From SIG307 sp964545045 (lineage in GTDB: Bacteria; Bacillota; Clostridia; Lachnospirales; Lachnospiraceae): DNA of 64,000 nucleotides. Shown here piece after piece: positions 24,803 through 33,884 of the stretch. The position numbers were made by a program, and so were the translations under genes. Position 1 is the stretch's first letter. Each line of letters starts with the position of its first letter. The DNA is taken from NCBI GenBank assembly GCA_964545045.1, contig CAZJEN010000011.1, positions 1 to 64,000 of the forward strand, read 5' to 3'. The notes below the pieces were generated by a model. It ran no database searches. It was not told where the DNA came from and worked only from the letters and a program-made list of their open reading frames with translations.

Positions 24803-25147
24803 ATGAATTTGTTGGAAATTGAAAACCTTTCCGATGACACCGACACCGGACACAGGGTCAAACAGAATCTCAAATTTAAAACCGGAAAGTTTATTTGGCG
24901 CGTTCGCTTTACCGCTCCGCTGAATCCGGCTACCGTTAACAACGTCAATATGTTTGTTACGGCAGAAGAAAGCGGCTCCATTTTACGCACCACCATTCGC
25001 TACAACTCCGTAACGAATGAGGTGGAAATAGAACCGCTGGATCCTTATGCCAAAAATACCGCTTACATACTGAACGTTACCAAAAATGTTCGTTCCAAAG
25101 GCGGACAACAGCTAAAGGATGAAATCAAAATCAAGTTTATTGTTTAA
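24803..25147 (+). CDS. Stand-alone Ig-like (Big_5/SbsA-type) domain protein
   Basis: 114 aa from ATG 24803, eight nt after AAAGGAGAG. It is a single beta-sandwich domain: KFIWRVRFTAPLNPATVNNVNMFVTAEESG, then TIRYNSVTNEVEIEPLDPYAKNTAYILNVTKNVRSKGGQQLKDEIKIKFIV. The 'F..PLNPATV...N', 'Y....NEV.I.PL.PY..NT.Y.L.V...V.S..G..L' pattern is that of Big_5/SbsA Ig domains, normally found on secreted proteins. Here there is no signal peptide and no other domain. Its stop overlaps the 3' end of the TPR/AAA gene by 11 bp, tail to tail. Partner unknown. Confidence 0.7.
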   Translation: MNLLEIENLSDDTDTGHRVKQNLKFKTGKFIWRVRFTAPLNPATVNNVNMFVTAEESGSILRTTIRYNSVTNEVEIEPLDPYAKNTAYILNVTKNVRSKGGQQLKDEIKIKFIV

Positions 25148-27167
25148 CACCGAAATCCTCTGCCGTAAGCTCTAACGCCTCTGCGGCAAGGAAGCTTCCG
25201 GCACTTGCCATGGCAAGAATTGTTCCCTGATTTCTGTAATCCGCATTTTTTAATGCCTCTTTTACCATTTCCATAGTAGCCCACAATCTTCCTTCTTTCG
25301 GCTCCACTCTGGTCACATACTCGATTCTTTCGAATAAAATCTTCTTTGTTTCCTCAGAAATAATATAATCCTGTTCCGCAATACAGCCCAACGCAAACAA
25401 CATCAATTCTTCCGTATCATACTTCGGCAAATGCACCCGGTTGTTAAATTCTCTGTTGCACTCGGCATGGTTTCGAAGAAGACTATTAATCGAATTAGCG
25501 TTATCTTCTAAAATCACAGTGCCCAGTACATCCGTCTTCTTAATGAAATCCAGCAACGATTCTGCCGTATCCTCCGTCATCGTTCCCGCATTTTCCACAA
25601 TCAGGCAGACATCCTTTAACTGCTCCTGCTTTTCAAACAAGTTAATCTGATTCAAACGCTCTCCACTGATTTTGGCAACACGCGGACTCTTCACATAAGA
25701 AAGCTCGTATAGCAGCTTTGCCAGATACGTACCGAGAGACGTCTTTCCACTCTTTTTCTCACCGGTAATAATCAAACAGTGACACTTCTTACGCACCGTT
25801 ACAACCACTTCCAGCATACGTGCCAACTGCTTGCGTACACGCTCAATGCTTGCAAACTCATGTAAAATATCTTCAAATACAATTCCGTTCTCGGAAAGAC
25901 GTGCGCTTAACTCCTTTCCTAACGGAGAAAGATCCTTCGGCTCCGCCGGCACACTCTCCTCCGATGCACTCTGCTCCGTTACAAACAGGGAAATCTGTTC
26001 ATAATCCTCACCTGCCGGACTGTCGTCCACCTGCTCCAGGCTGCCTTCTTCCTCTGCCGCTGCAACTTCTCCTTCAAAGGACTCTTGCATCTCCTCGGAA
26101 TACATCTCCTGCGCTGCGCCTAGGGAATCATCTTCTTCCCACATCGGCTCCGCCTCCATAGCAGCTGCTACCTCCTCAAAGAAGCTCTCTTCTAACTCGA
26201 TGTCCTCCGGAACCTTCTTCTCAAAATCGTTAAAATTCAATGCATTCTCAAAGTCACTTGTCTTCGCAACGCTTTCTTCAAATCCGCTTTCTTCGAAAGC
26301 ATCGTCCACCGATACTTCCGCTGCCATAGGCTCTTCCGCAGCATTTTCCCCGCCGAAATGCTCTTCCGCAACGGAGCGATACAAGGCATCCAAAGCAGCC
26401 TTTTCTTCTTCCTCTAAACGGCGGCTCTCCTCCTCTGCCAACCGTCGACGCTCTTCCTCTGCCAGCCGCTGCTCCTCTTCCAAACGGCGCTGCTTCTCAA
26501 AAGCAAGGCGTTCTTCCTCTTCTTTCGCTCTTCGCTCTTCCGCCTCCTGCACCCGTCGCTCTGCCTCCTGACGAATGTCATCCGCAGAAAGTTCTCCGCG
26601 ATAATATGCCTGCAGTACTTTTGCGCGTTCTACGTAAGTACCGTCACCGAACCACAAAATCAGGTCTGCACACTCTTCCATACATTCCTGCTCACGGCCC
26701 AGCTTATGGTACAGCTTTGCCAACTCGTAAGCATACTTTTCCGAATATTCCTCTGCCTTTAAGGTCTGCAGTACCGGTAAAAGCTCCTCATCCGGACGAT
26801 GCATCTGGCGTCCGATGCGATACTCGTAAATGTAATTCCGCGGATCTCCCCCGGAAAGACGCACATACTGCTTTAAGTACTGCTCCGCCTCCGCCGGATT
26901 CTTTTCCGCAAGACAAACTTCCATCAATTCTTCCAGGACACGCCAGGTTACCTTTTTTTCGTAAATACGCAGAAGAAACTCCTTGGCCGTTCCGAACTCC
27001 CCACACTTCCGGTACACGGTGGCCAGCAAAAACAGATCCCCGCTGTCCTTTAACCGTTCCTTTTTAATCGTGTCCGCAATTTCCTTTGCCGCCTCATATT
27101 CTCCCGTTTCCGTCAACGCCCGGATTTCCTCCAGACGGACAATGGCACGATAACGCTCAATTCCCAT
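25137..27167 (-). CDS. TPR and AAA-like ATPase protein, last gene of SMC-type operon
   Basis: 676 aa from ATG 27167 (GGAGGTG upstream; the frame's earlier start overlaps the previous gene). Three parts: TPR-like helices (about 1-195, YEAAKEIADTIKKER, NPAEAEQYLKQYVRLSGG); a highly charged Glu/Arg coiled coil (about 205-270) and acidic linker (to about 420); then an ATPase domain with Walker A GEKKSGKTS (469-477), Walker B-like VCLIVENAG (521-529, Glu-Asn instead of Asp-Glu) and an Arg in NNRVHLPKY like the sensor/finger of SpoVK/CbbX-type AAA proteins. Starts 1 nt after the SMC-like stop, so co-translated with that complex. Function unknown; a remodeller or regulator of the SMC complex is inference. 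Confidence 0.78.
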   Translation of the reverse strand: MGIERYRAIVRLEEIRALTETGEYEAAKEIADTIKKERLKDSGDLFLLATVYRKCGEFGTAKEFLLRIYEKKVTWRVLEELMEVCLAEKNPAEAEQYLKQYVRLSGGDPRNYIYEYRIGRQMHRPDEELLPVLQTLKAEEYSEKYAYELAKLYHKLGREQECMEECADLILWFGDGTYVERAKVLQAYYRGELSADDIRQEAERRVQEAEERRAKEEEERLAFEKQRRLEEEQRLAEEERRRLAEEESRRLEEEEKAALDALYRSVAEEHFGGENAAEEPMAAEVSVDDAFEESGFEESVAKTSDFENALNFNDFEKKVPEDIELEESFFEEVAAAMEAEPMWEEDDSLGAAQEMYSEEMQESFEGEVAAAEEEGSLEQVDDSPAGEDYEQISLFVTEQSASEESVPAEPKDLSPLGKELSARLSENGIVFEDILHEFASIERVRKQLARMLEVVVTVRKKCHCLIITGEKKSGKTSLGTYLAKLLYELSYVKSPRVAKISGERLNQINLFEKQEQLKDVCLIVENAGTMTEDTAESLLDFIKKTDVLGTVILEDNANSINSLLRNHAECNREFNNRVHLPKYDTEELMLFALGCIAEQDYIISEETKKILFERIEYVTRVEPKEGRLWATMEMVKEALKNADYRNQGTILAMASAGSFLAAEALELTAEDFGVKQ

Positions 27168-27168
27168 A

Positions 27169-30100
27169 CTACACCTCCGAAATATCCAAGCTGGTCTGCT
27201 CAAACTGCAGCGGAATAAACTCTACCGAGTCCGCCTCCACACGACTGCAATAATCCACAACCACCGTCTGCTGTCTGCCGTCGATTAACTTCTGTCCCAG
27301 CACGTAATTTACATCAAACCGTCCGGTAATCGCCGGTGTGGTTCCTCTTGCCGGAACGATGAGCTGAACATGATTTGCACGAAGCAACTCAAAAATCGGC
27401 TCCCAAATATATACATCCTTTGCGGCACCGAACGGGTTATCAATAAAAATAACCTTCCGAAGTCCCGCCGCATCTCCCTTCGGCGAATAAATGCTGGAAA
27501 TATAATTAATCACCGCAATTAAGAACTGGATGTAAATACCCTGGGACTGTCCCGTACTACCTACCGCTTCCTCATAACGTAAATGTCTGCTCTGCTCCTT
27601 AATACGTTCTCTCTTGTACAAAAGAAGCTTGATGCCGTTCATATCCGAAACAATCACGGAAAACAGCTTCTTATAAGACAACGCCGTGCGAATATACTTC
27701 ATACGCTCCGCCGGATTTGTAATCTTATCTACAGCCTGAATGACTTCATCAATATACGCCGTCATACGTTCTCTGAAAAACTCTTCCTTCACATACGGAA
27801 TCTGCAAGGAAATCATCGGAATCTGCTCGCCGTCCAACATAATCTTGGACAACTTCGGCAAGCGTTCCAAATCCGCCTTGATATTCAGGCAACGCTGTAA
27901 GCACTGATTCTCGAAATTCTCTTTAATGGTCTCCAAATCACCGAGGCCGGCTTCGATTCTGGTACGCTCCAACTGCAAGCATTCCCGAACCTCCGAAAGA
28001 CCGCGGATGACTTCCTCCGTCTCTCTTCCGCTCTTCGGCATCATTACACTGCTGCCGATTTCGTCCGCCAAAGCCTGTGCGCCCAGTACCTGTAAGGTCT
28101 CCATGGTCTTCTGACGATTACGGTAAAACTCCTCCTGACGCTTCAAAAGTTCTCTGCCACAGGCTGCATAGCTCTCTCTGGCTTCCTTATAGCACTCTGC
28201 CAGACGGACATTGTTTTCCAAACGTCCGCATTCCTCCGTCAGACTTTCCGTTCCCTCAAACATACGGACAATTTCATTCCGGATTACGGTATAAGCGGAA
28301 AGCTCTTCCATGCGTTCTGCCTGAGCATGTTTCAATTCGGAAATCTCCTTCTGCTTCTGCTCAATCTGCGCCCTGCGCTTTGCAATAAAGGCAGACAACG
28401 CTTCTCCCGTCAATTCTACCGGATGATATTCTCCGTACTTCTCTATAATTGTCGCCTCCGCCTGGCTGTTCTTTCCTTCCAGACGATACAGCTTCTCCTG
28501 CATCTGCTTAATCTGACGTTCCAACTGCTCCGCTTCTTCCGTAAGCGTAACAATCTCTTCATTTCGTCTGGTCAGTTCCGCTTCCGAAGTCTCATAAATC
28601 TCATTCTTTTCATACAGCTCGGACAACTCCGCCACACTGAAGCCCTTGTTCCGGATGTTACGGAGCAAACGGTTCATGGCTGCCACATAAGAATCCAAAA
28701 GGCGTTGCTTATCTTCCAGAGAAGACGCCTCCGTATGCAATGCCGCGATTTTACCGTCAATCTGTACGACCAACTCCCCGATATCATAAGACACCGGCGC
28801 AACCGGACCTTCTGTATCATAAATGGAGTAGCTCTCCCAGGTACGCTGCAATTCATCCTTTCTGGTGCGCAGCGCGTCCACCTCGGCATTCTTCGCGTCG
28901 CACTCTGCCGCCAACGTTTCCGCCACAGTCGCCGCATCCTTCTTCCATTCGTTTAAGCGTTCTTTTTTCTTCTGATATTCCTGTATCGCAGCTTCCTTTT
29001 CTTCCGCTTCTTTGTTCAACTCCACAATCACGTGATAAGAAACTGCTTCCTTTTCTTTCTTTGCTATCTCCTCACGGCAAGCTTCCGTTTCTTCCCGAAG
29101 AGCGGCTATCCGCTCTGTAAGCGCAGTAAGACGTTCATTCTCCCCACGCAAAGCCTCCTGCAGACTGTCTTCCGTGCGGTCCGTTCCGTACTCGGTCTTT
29201 TTGGCATACATAGCATCGTAATACTGCTTTACAAAGCCGGTCAAAAACTCCTCGTCCTCTTCGTAGGCCTCCAATAATGCAGTAACACGGCGAATGCCGT
29301 ATTCTGCTTCCTCCTCGATTCTGGACAGGCGCACAATCTCCTTCTGTCTTGCCTTCTCTTCAAATAACGCCGCACTGTCCCTTACACAAAGAAGCATCTG
29401 CTCCCGGTGGAACAAATCCTTTCCGGCACGTAAGGACTCCATACGGAATAACGGTACCATCACGCCCTCCGGCACACATTCCGCCAGCAAATGATCGTCA
29501 AATACCGTTTCAAAGCCTTCCGTCACTACCGAATACGGCAGACCGGCATAGCGCTTCAACAGCTCCGCCTGCTCTTCTTCGGTCTTTGTCTGCAAATATT
29601 CCACTCCGGTCAGGGCTTTCTTTTTATGTCTGGTACAAATATAGTCCTTTACCGTCAAAGCCGCTTCCGTAGAAGAAAACAATTCTCCCGCTTCAATGGC
29701 CTGGCGCTTTGCTTTCGCTTCCTGCAGCTGCTCGGAAAGCTTTGTCTGCTCGGTATAAGCCTCTCTGCAACGGGTGCGTACCGCCATACGAAGAGCTCTG
29801 TAATCCTTTTCTCCGTAGGCCTCCGCCAATTTATCCGCACGAAGCTTTGCCTCAGAAAGCTTTTCCTTTTCCGCTTCCGTCATCTGCAAATTATCCCGAT
29901 ATCTCTGAAGCTCCGCCTGAGCCCGGTGTACCGCATATACGGCTTCCTCCCGTTCCTTTGTGAGCTTTTCTTCCTCTTGCTTTAAAGCATTCAGTTTTAA
30001 TCCTGCAGACACTCCTGCCTCTTTGCATTCCTTCTCTAAAACAAACGCATCCTCAGCCAGCAGTAAACCTACCGCATCCTTCTGCTGCTTTATCTTGCCG

Positions 30101-31563
30101 TATAATGCAGAAAGCTCCTTTCCTGCCTGGTCCGCAAGAACCTCCGTAACCGCTGCTTCCCGTTCCACGTCTTTTCTGGAACTCTCTGCGGTTTTATACT
30201 TCAAAAGTGCACCGGCTGCCGCACTTTCCGCCTTGGAGATCGCCTCAGTAAGCTGCACTTCGTAGCCTTCCTTTTTCTGCTTATACGCCCGGACAAGACC
30301 GGAAATCTCCTCCTGAAGCCCGCTGCCCTCCGTCATCGCCTGCAACGTAACCGCAGTCTCGTCGCGCTTTTTCTTTTCTTCCAGATACTCCAAATAGTCG
30401 TTGGCACATTCCTTCTTCTTAAGAAGTGCGACAAGGGACTCTCTGCGTTCCGTTTTTGCAACTTTCTCCGCCGTAAGAATTTCTGCCTGATTGCCGTATT
30501 CCTTCGCCAGCTCCCTATCTTCGGAAATGGCCGCGGACAAAAGCTCTGCTTCGTAGGAATGCAATGCTTCCTCTGCCTCGCTTTCGGAACGCCTAAGCTC
30601 CTCGATGACAGTTTCTCTGCCGTCCAAATAATGCACCGCCGCGTTATAAATACGGTTTAACTGGGTCTTCGCCTCCTGCTGTTCTCCGTATACGGACCCC
30701 AAAAGCTCCACACGGGAGGAAAACTCGGAAAGCACCTCTTCCTGCCGGTCGAAACTGCGCATGGCATCCTTCTGCTTTGCCAGCTCCACCAGCTTGTCCT
30801 TCATATCCAAAAGGGTCTGAGACATGGTATCCTCTGTATCTTCCTTACCCGCCTTTCTGCGGAAGGAGGTACCGAGAATCTCCTCGATCAACAAATCCTC
30901 CACAACCTTACGGGTGGTCTTATAGTTGCTCTCGAAATACGTACGCACATGACCCTCGGTCTTATTGATACCGCGGATAATCTCCCATTCGCTTTCGTAA
31001 ATACCGTAATCCGCAATAAAACTCTGGTATTCTCCCTTACGGTCAAAAATACGCACGATTAGGGAATTGTCACGTTCCAGCTCCTTCAAATAACGGCGCA
31101 GTCCGCTGTAGGTAATACGCTCCTTGTCCTTTACAAGGGGAAGATTACGGATATCGTTTGCATTGTATTCCCGATAAAAAATACAATAATTAAAATACTC
31201 GATGGATGCGGTGTCCTTCGATTCTCCCTCGGTCTCCGCTGCCTTTCTGGCGCAAAAACCCGTGGTCATATATTGAAAACCGTTCTGAATGTTCTCATCG
31301 TCCAGCTTCCACTCAATCAAAGAATGGATGGTCTTACTGCCCTCGCCGGTACGGAACAATTTCTCAATCGGCTGCTTTTCATCTAAGGTACAATTCGGAA
31401 TCACATTCTGCAACAAAAGTAGCATAAGTACACTTTTTCCGCCGCCGTTTGCAAGGTCGTACAGTGTATTTCCGCAAAACGGCTTCATCAAAAAATCATC
31501 GTATGCCTGGGTTCCGAAATTATATTTTACGTTATTGACACGAATACGGTTAATATGCGGCAC
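27169..31563 (-). CDS. MukB/JetC-like SMC ATPase
   Basis: 1464 aa. The N-terminal half of the ATPase head carries Walker A LANGGGKS (37-44, Lys43); two long coiled-coil regions (about 290-600 and 750-1200) flank a hinge-like globular part (about 600-750, with KAEYSVVTEGFETVFDD-type strands); the C-terminal head has the signature GSTGQSQGIYIQF (about 1335-1347) and Walker B VIFIDNPFG (Asp1375), then a PARGTT loop. This is the MukB/JetC/SbcC-like architecture, the motor of loop-extruding complexes. The residue after the Walker B Asp is Asn, not Glu. Overlaps the MukE-like gene by 14 bp, as expected for a stoichiometric complex. Not a true SMC of the Smc-ScpAB type. Confidence 0.85.
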   Translation of the reverse strand: MPHINRIRVNNVKYNFGTQAYDDFLMKPFCGNTLYDLANGGGKSVLMLLLLQNVIPNCTLDEKQPIEKLFRTGEGSKTIHSLIEWKLDDENIQNGFQYMTTGFCARKAAETEGESKDTASIEYFNYCIFYREYNANDIRNLPLVKDKERITYSGLRRYLKELERDNSLIVRIFDRKGEYQSFIADYGIYESEWEIIRGINKTEGHVRTYFESNYKTTRKVVEDLLIEEILGTSFRRKAGKEDTEDTMSQTLLDMKDKLVELAKQKDAMRSFDRQEEVLSEFSSRVELLGSVYGEQQEAKTQLNRIYNAAVHYLDGRETVIEELRRSESEAEEALHSYEAELLSAAISEDRELAKEYGNQAEILTAEKVAKTERRESLVALLKKKECANDYLEYLEEKKKRDETAVTLQAMTEGSGLQEEISGLVRAYKQKKEGYEVQLTEAISKAESAAAGALLKYKTAESSRKDVEREAAVTEVLADQAGKELSALYGKIKQQKDAVGLLLAEDAFVLEKECKEAGVSAGLKLNALKQEEEKLTKEREEAVYAVHRAQAELQRYRDNLQMTEAEKEKLSEAKLRADKLAEAYGEKDYRALRMAVRTRCREAYTEQTKLSEQLQEAKAKRQAIEAGELFSSTEAALTVKDYICTRHKKKALTGVEYLQTKTEEEQAELLKRYAGLPYSVVTEGFETVFDDHLLAECVPEGVMVPLFRMESLRAGKDLFHREQMLLCVRDSAALFEEKARQKEIVRLSRIEEEAEYGIRRVTALLEAYEEDEEFLTGFVKQYYDAMYAKKTEYGTDRTEDSLQEALRGENERLTALTERIAALREETEACREEIAKKEKEAVSYHVIVELNKEAEEKEAAIQEYQKKKERLNEWKKDAATVAETLAAECDAKNAEVDALRTRKDELQRTWESYSIYDTEGPVAPVSYDIGELVVQIDGKIAALHTEASSLEDKQRLLDSYVAAMNRLLRNIRNKGFSVAELSELYEKNEIYETSEAELTRRNEEIVTLTEEAEQLERQIKQMQEKLYRLEGKNSQAEATIIEKYGEYHPVELTGEALSAFIAKRRAQIEQKQKEISELKHAQAERMEELSAYTVIRNEIVRMFEGTESLTEECGRLENNVRLAECYKEARESYAACGRELLKRQEEFYRNRQKTMETLQVLGAQALADEIGSSVMMPKSGRETEEVIRGLSEVRECLQLERTRIEAGLGDLETIKENFENQCLQRCLNIKADLERLPKLSKIMLDGEQIPMISLQIPYVKEEFFRERMTAYIDEVIQAVDKITNPAERMKYIRTALSYKKLFSVIVSDMNGIKLLLYKRERIKEQSRHLRYEEAVGSTGQSQGIYIQFLIAVINYISSIYSPKGDAAGLRKVIFIDNPFGAAKDVYIWEPIFELLRANHVQLIVPARGTTPAITGRFDVNYVLGQKLIDGRQQTVVVDYCSRVEADSVEFIPLQFEQTSLDISEV

Positions 31564-32284
31564 CGTCTTCTCCTCCTTTGCTGCTTCGCTGCTGTAGCTC
31601 GTACAGTCTGCCCTTTTCCTCTTCGAAGTATCTGCGGATCAGCGCATGCATCCGGTTGGTCGGATAATAACGCTCTCCCACTTCGGTAAATAAGCCCTGG
31701 GACACCATGAAGTTAAACACCAGCTTTACAAATCCGCTCTTGGAACCGCGGCCGGCACGTACTCCCTGGGTATCCTCGTTGGCAATCACCGGAAGCTCGT
31801 CCCAGGAAATGGCAAGGGCCTTAAAACTGGTCTCCTCCGGCGTCTCGGCCTCAAAACGATGAAGCTCCGATACCATCCCGGACAAGCCGTGATTCACCGC
31901 TTCCAGCAAATCCTCCAGCTTGATATATTCTCTGTAATTGTAAGTGGCGGAATCCTGGTAAAAGAGAGCCGCCGCCTGATAAATCAAATAATAACAAAGA
32001 TACAGCTCTTTGTTTAAACGCAGGCCCATCATACGCTTTAAATCCTCGTTGGAATAACCGAAGACACGGTTCTTTTCCCCGACACACACGTAAAGCGCGT
32101 AATTATACTCATAGACCCGAAGATTCAGCTTTTTTAACATCAAATCCAGTACGTCGCTGACCTCTCCGGACTCGTGATATGCTTCATAAAGTGCCGTATT
32201 TTTTCCGCCCTTTGCCTCCACCGGCTCTCCGACTAAGAGTGCCGCCAAAAGCTCCGTTGCTTTTTCCAAGCTTTTTTGTTCCAT
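31550..32284 (-). CDS. MukE/JetB-like winged-helix subunit (DUF6063-like)
   Basis: 244 aa, helical, with winged-helix features: an N-terminal helical part (LEKATELLAALLVGEPVEAKG, YEAYHESGEVSDVLDLMLKKLNLRVYEYNYALYVCVGEKNRVFGYSNEDL) followed by FVKLVFNFMVSQGLFTEVGERYYPTNRMHALIRRYF, a typical wing-and-helix end. Size, position between the kleisin-like and SMC-like genes, and the 2-nt and overlapping junctions all match MukE/JetB subunits, which bind the kleisin and DNA. From memory the family is DUF6063. The subunit role is inferred from context rather than from a conserved motif. Confidence 0.75.
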   Translation of the reverse strand: MEQKSLEKATELLAALLVGEPVEAKGGKNTALYEAYHESGEVSDVLDLMLKKLNLRVYEYNYALYVCVGEKNRVFGYSNEDLKRMMGLRLNKELYLCYYLIYQAAALFYQDSATYNYREYIKLEDLLEAVNHGLSGMVSELHRFEAETPEETSFKALAISWDELPVIANEDTQGVRAGRGSKSGFVKLVFNFMVSQGLFTEVGERYYPTNRMHALIRRYFEEEKGRLYELQQRSSKGGEDGAAY

Positions 32285-32286
32285 TT

Positions 32287-33852
32287 CTATTCCGCCTTTT
32301 CTTCCGTTATCCGCTCAAATACAATCTCTGTGGTTACAAAGGTAGCATCCCGCTCCAGCCCCGCAATCTTATGCACCAGCTCCTCTGCCTCCGGCTTCAT
32401 CACCAGCCGGAACCGTAATCCGGCATACTTCTTCATCCCGGACTCTGCAAGCAGCTCAGCCAAAATGCCTTCAAAAAAGGTATCCTGCTTCGTTTTAATA
32501 CGGTCCAAATCGTATTCCTTCTTCTGGCAGATATGTACCAGGAAGGAGTAATAATCGCTGTTTTTGAAAATACCGTCAAAAAACTTCAGCTCAAGCTTCC
32601 GGTTCAATGTAGAAAGGGATACCCGCTCCGTCGCCAGAAGCTCGTCAAGCAACGTCTTTACGATGGCTGCATAATTGCCGGAAATACGTTCCTCTTCAAT
32701 CTCATCATCAAACCGGTACATCTCTTCCTTTGCCTCTTCTACCACTTCGGCGGTCTCGCCTCCCTCAGGCGGCAAAGACAAAAGCTCGTCGGTCTGCAAT
32801 AAGGAAAACTGCTTTTGCAGCTTCGGAGATAAAAGAGGCTCCACCAAATGCGAAAGCAACGTCACATCCTGCGCCTCCTCTGCCGCCGCCACAAACCCAC
32901 GGAAATCAAAAGCTCCGCGAAGTCTGCTGTACTTGTATTTATGAATCATCTCATCGGCGCGCACCTGCAAATCCATACAATCCGCAAGCAATTCGCCGTG
33001 ATTTGCCATTGCCTTCTTAAGCTCCGTCTCCAGCTGGTAAATCCCCCGCAGGGACTCCATGTCCTTTACGCCGTCCACCGCTTCTTCCGCTTTGGCGCGG
33101 GCACGTTCCATCAGTTCCATGTTGTGAGAAAACAGCTTCTGCTCCTCGGAAAACCAGCGCATACCGGTTTGGTTAAACTCCTCCAAAGCCTTTACTCCGT
33201 CAAATACGTTGCTGCCGAGAAGTGCCAAAACTTCTCTTTTTTGCAGACGGAGGCGGTTTACCTCGCTGTTAATCCGGCGGATGACATCGATACCGCCCTT
33301 AAAATTCTTCGTATGAATCATCTTCTCCAACAAAATCTGCTGGATGTTAATCTTACTTTCGTCACGAATTTCCTTCGTATCCAGATAAAACTCGATGGCA
33401 TCCGCAGTGACGGAATACAACACCGTACTTCCCGACAAGGTGGCATCAATTAACTTCATACGAACCGACGCCTTTGCCTTTTTTACCGGATCGAAATACT
33501 CCATGACAAAAGGCTTGCCGTCATTTTTTATTTTGTCGAAAATATAATCCGCCAGTTCTTTTTCTTCCTCCGGCGGCAATGTAAGCTCAAAATCCCTGCT
33601 CAACACTCCGGAAATAAAGGAAACAATTTCCGGATACTGCAATGCCCTGTCGTTAAACTGATTTTCCTCAATGAAAAAACGGAGCACCGCAAGCGTAATA
33701 TATCCCATATCGAGGAAGGCATATTTCCCTTCCTTGAACAAATGAAATGCGGTATTTTGAAGGCAGAAAAACGGATAATACCGTCTCAGATTGCGCATAC
33801 GGTCATTATGAAAATCGATGATATCATGCAGCATCTGATAAGTGCCGTCCAT
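32287..33852 (-). CDS. MukF/JetA-like kleisin subunit (DUF5716-like)
   Basis: 521 aa, mostly helical. An N-terminal winged-helix-like part (about 1-160, YQMLHDIIDFHNDRMRNLRRYYPFF, FLDMGYITLAVLRFFIEENQFND) ends in VLYSVTADAIEFYLDTKEIRDESKINIQQILLEKMIHTKNFKGGIDVIRRINSEVNRL, a stretch close to the MukF/JetA 'T..g.e.l......s...l..ll...i..g.f..a...v..l' pattern. A central four-helix region (about 215-330) and a C-terminal winged helix (about 410-521) would bridge the SMC heads. From memory it falls in DUF5716, labelled Wadjet JetA family. Two nt before the MukE-like gene. Complex membership is strongly supported by order and overlap. Confidence 0.78.
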   Translation of the reverse strand: MDGTYQMLHDIIDFHNDRMRNLRRYYPFFCLQNTAFHLFKEGKYAFLDMGYITLAVLRFFIEENQFNDRALQYPEIVSFISGVLSRDFELTLPPEEEKELADYIFDKIKNDGKPFVMEYFDPVKKAKASVRMKLIDATLSGSTVLYSVTADAIEFYLDTKEIRDESKINIQQILLEKMIHTKNFKGGIDVIRRINSEVNRLRLQKREVLALLGSNVFDGVKALEEFNQTGMRWFSEEQKLFSHNMELMERARAKAEEAVDGVKDMESLRGIYQLETELKKAMANHGELLADCMDLQVRADEMIHKYKYSRLRGAFDFRGFVAAAEEAQDVTLLSHLVEPLLSPKLQKQFSLLQTDELLSLPPEGGETAEVVEEAKEEMYRFDDEIEEERISGNYAAIVKTLLDELLATERVSLSTLNRKLELKFFDGIFKNSDYYSFLVHICQKKEYDLDRIKTKQDTFFEGILAELLAESGMKKYAGLRFRLVMKPEAEELVHKIAGLERDATFVTTEIVFERITEEKAE

Positions 33853-33884
33853 ACTGTTCCTCCTCCCGATGAATTCCTCTCGGT

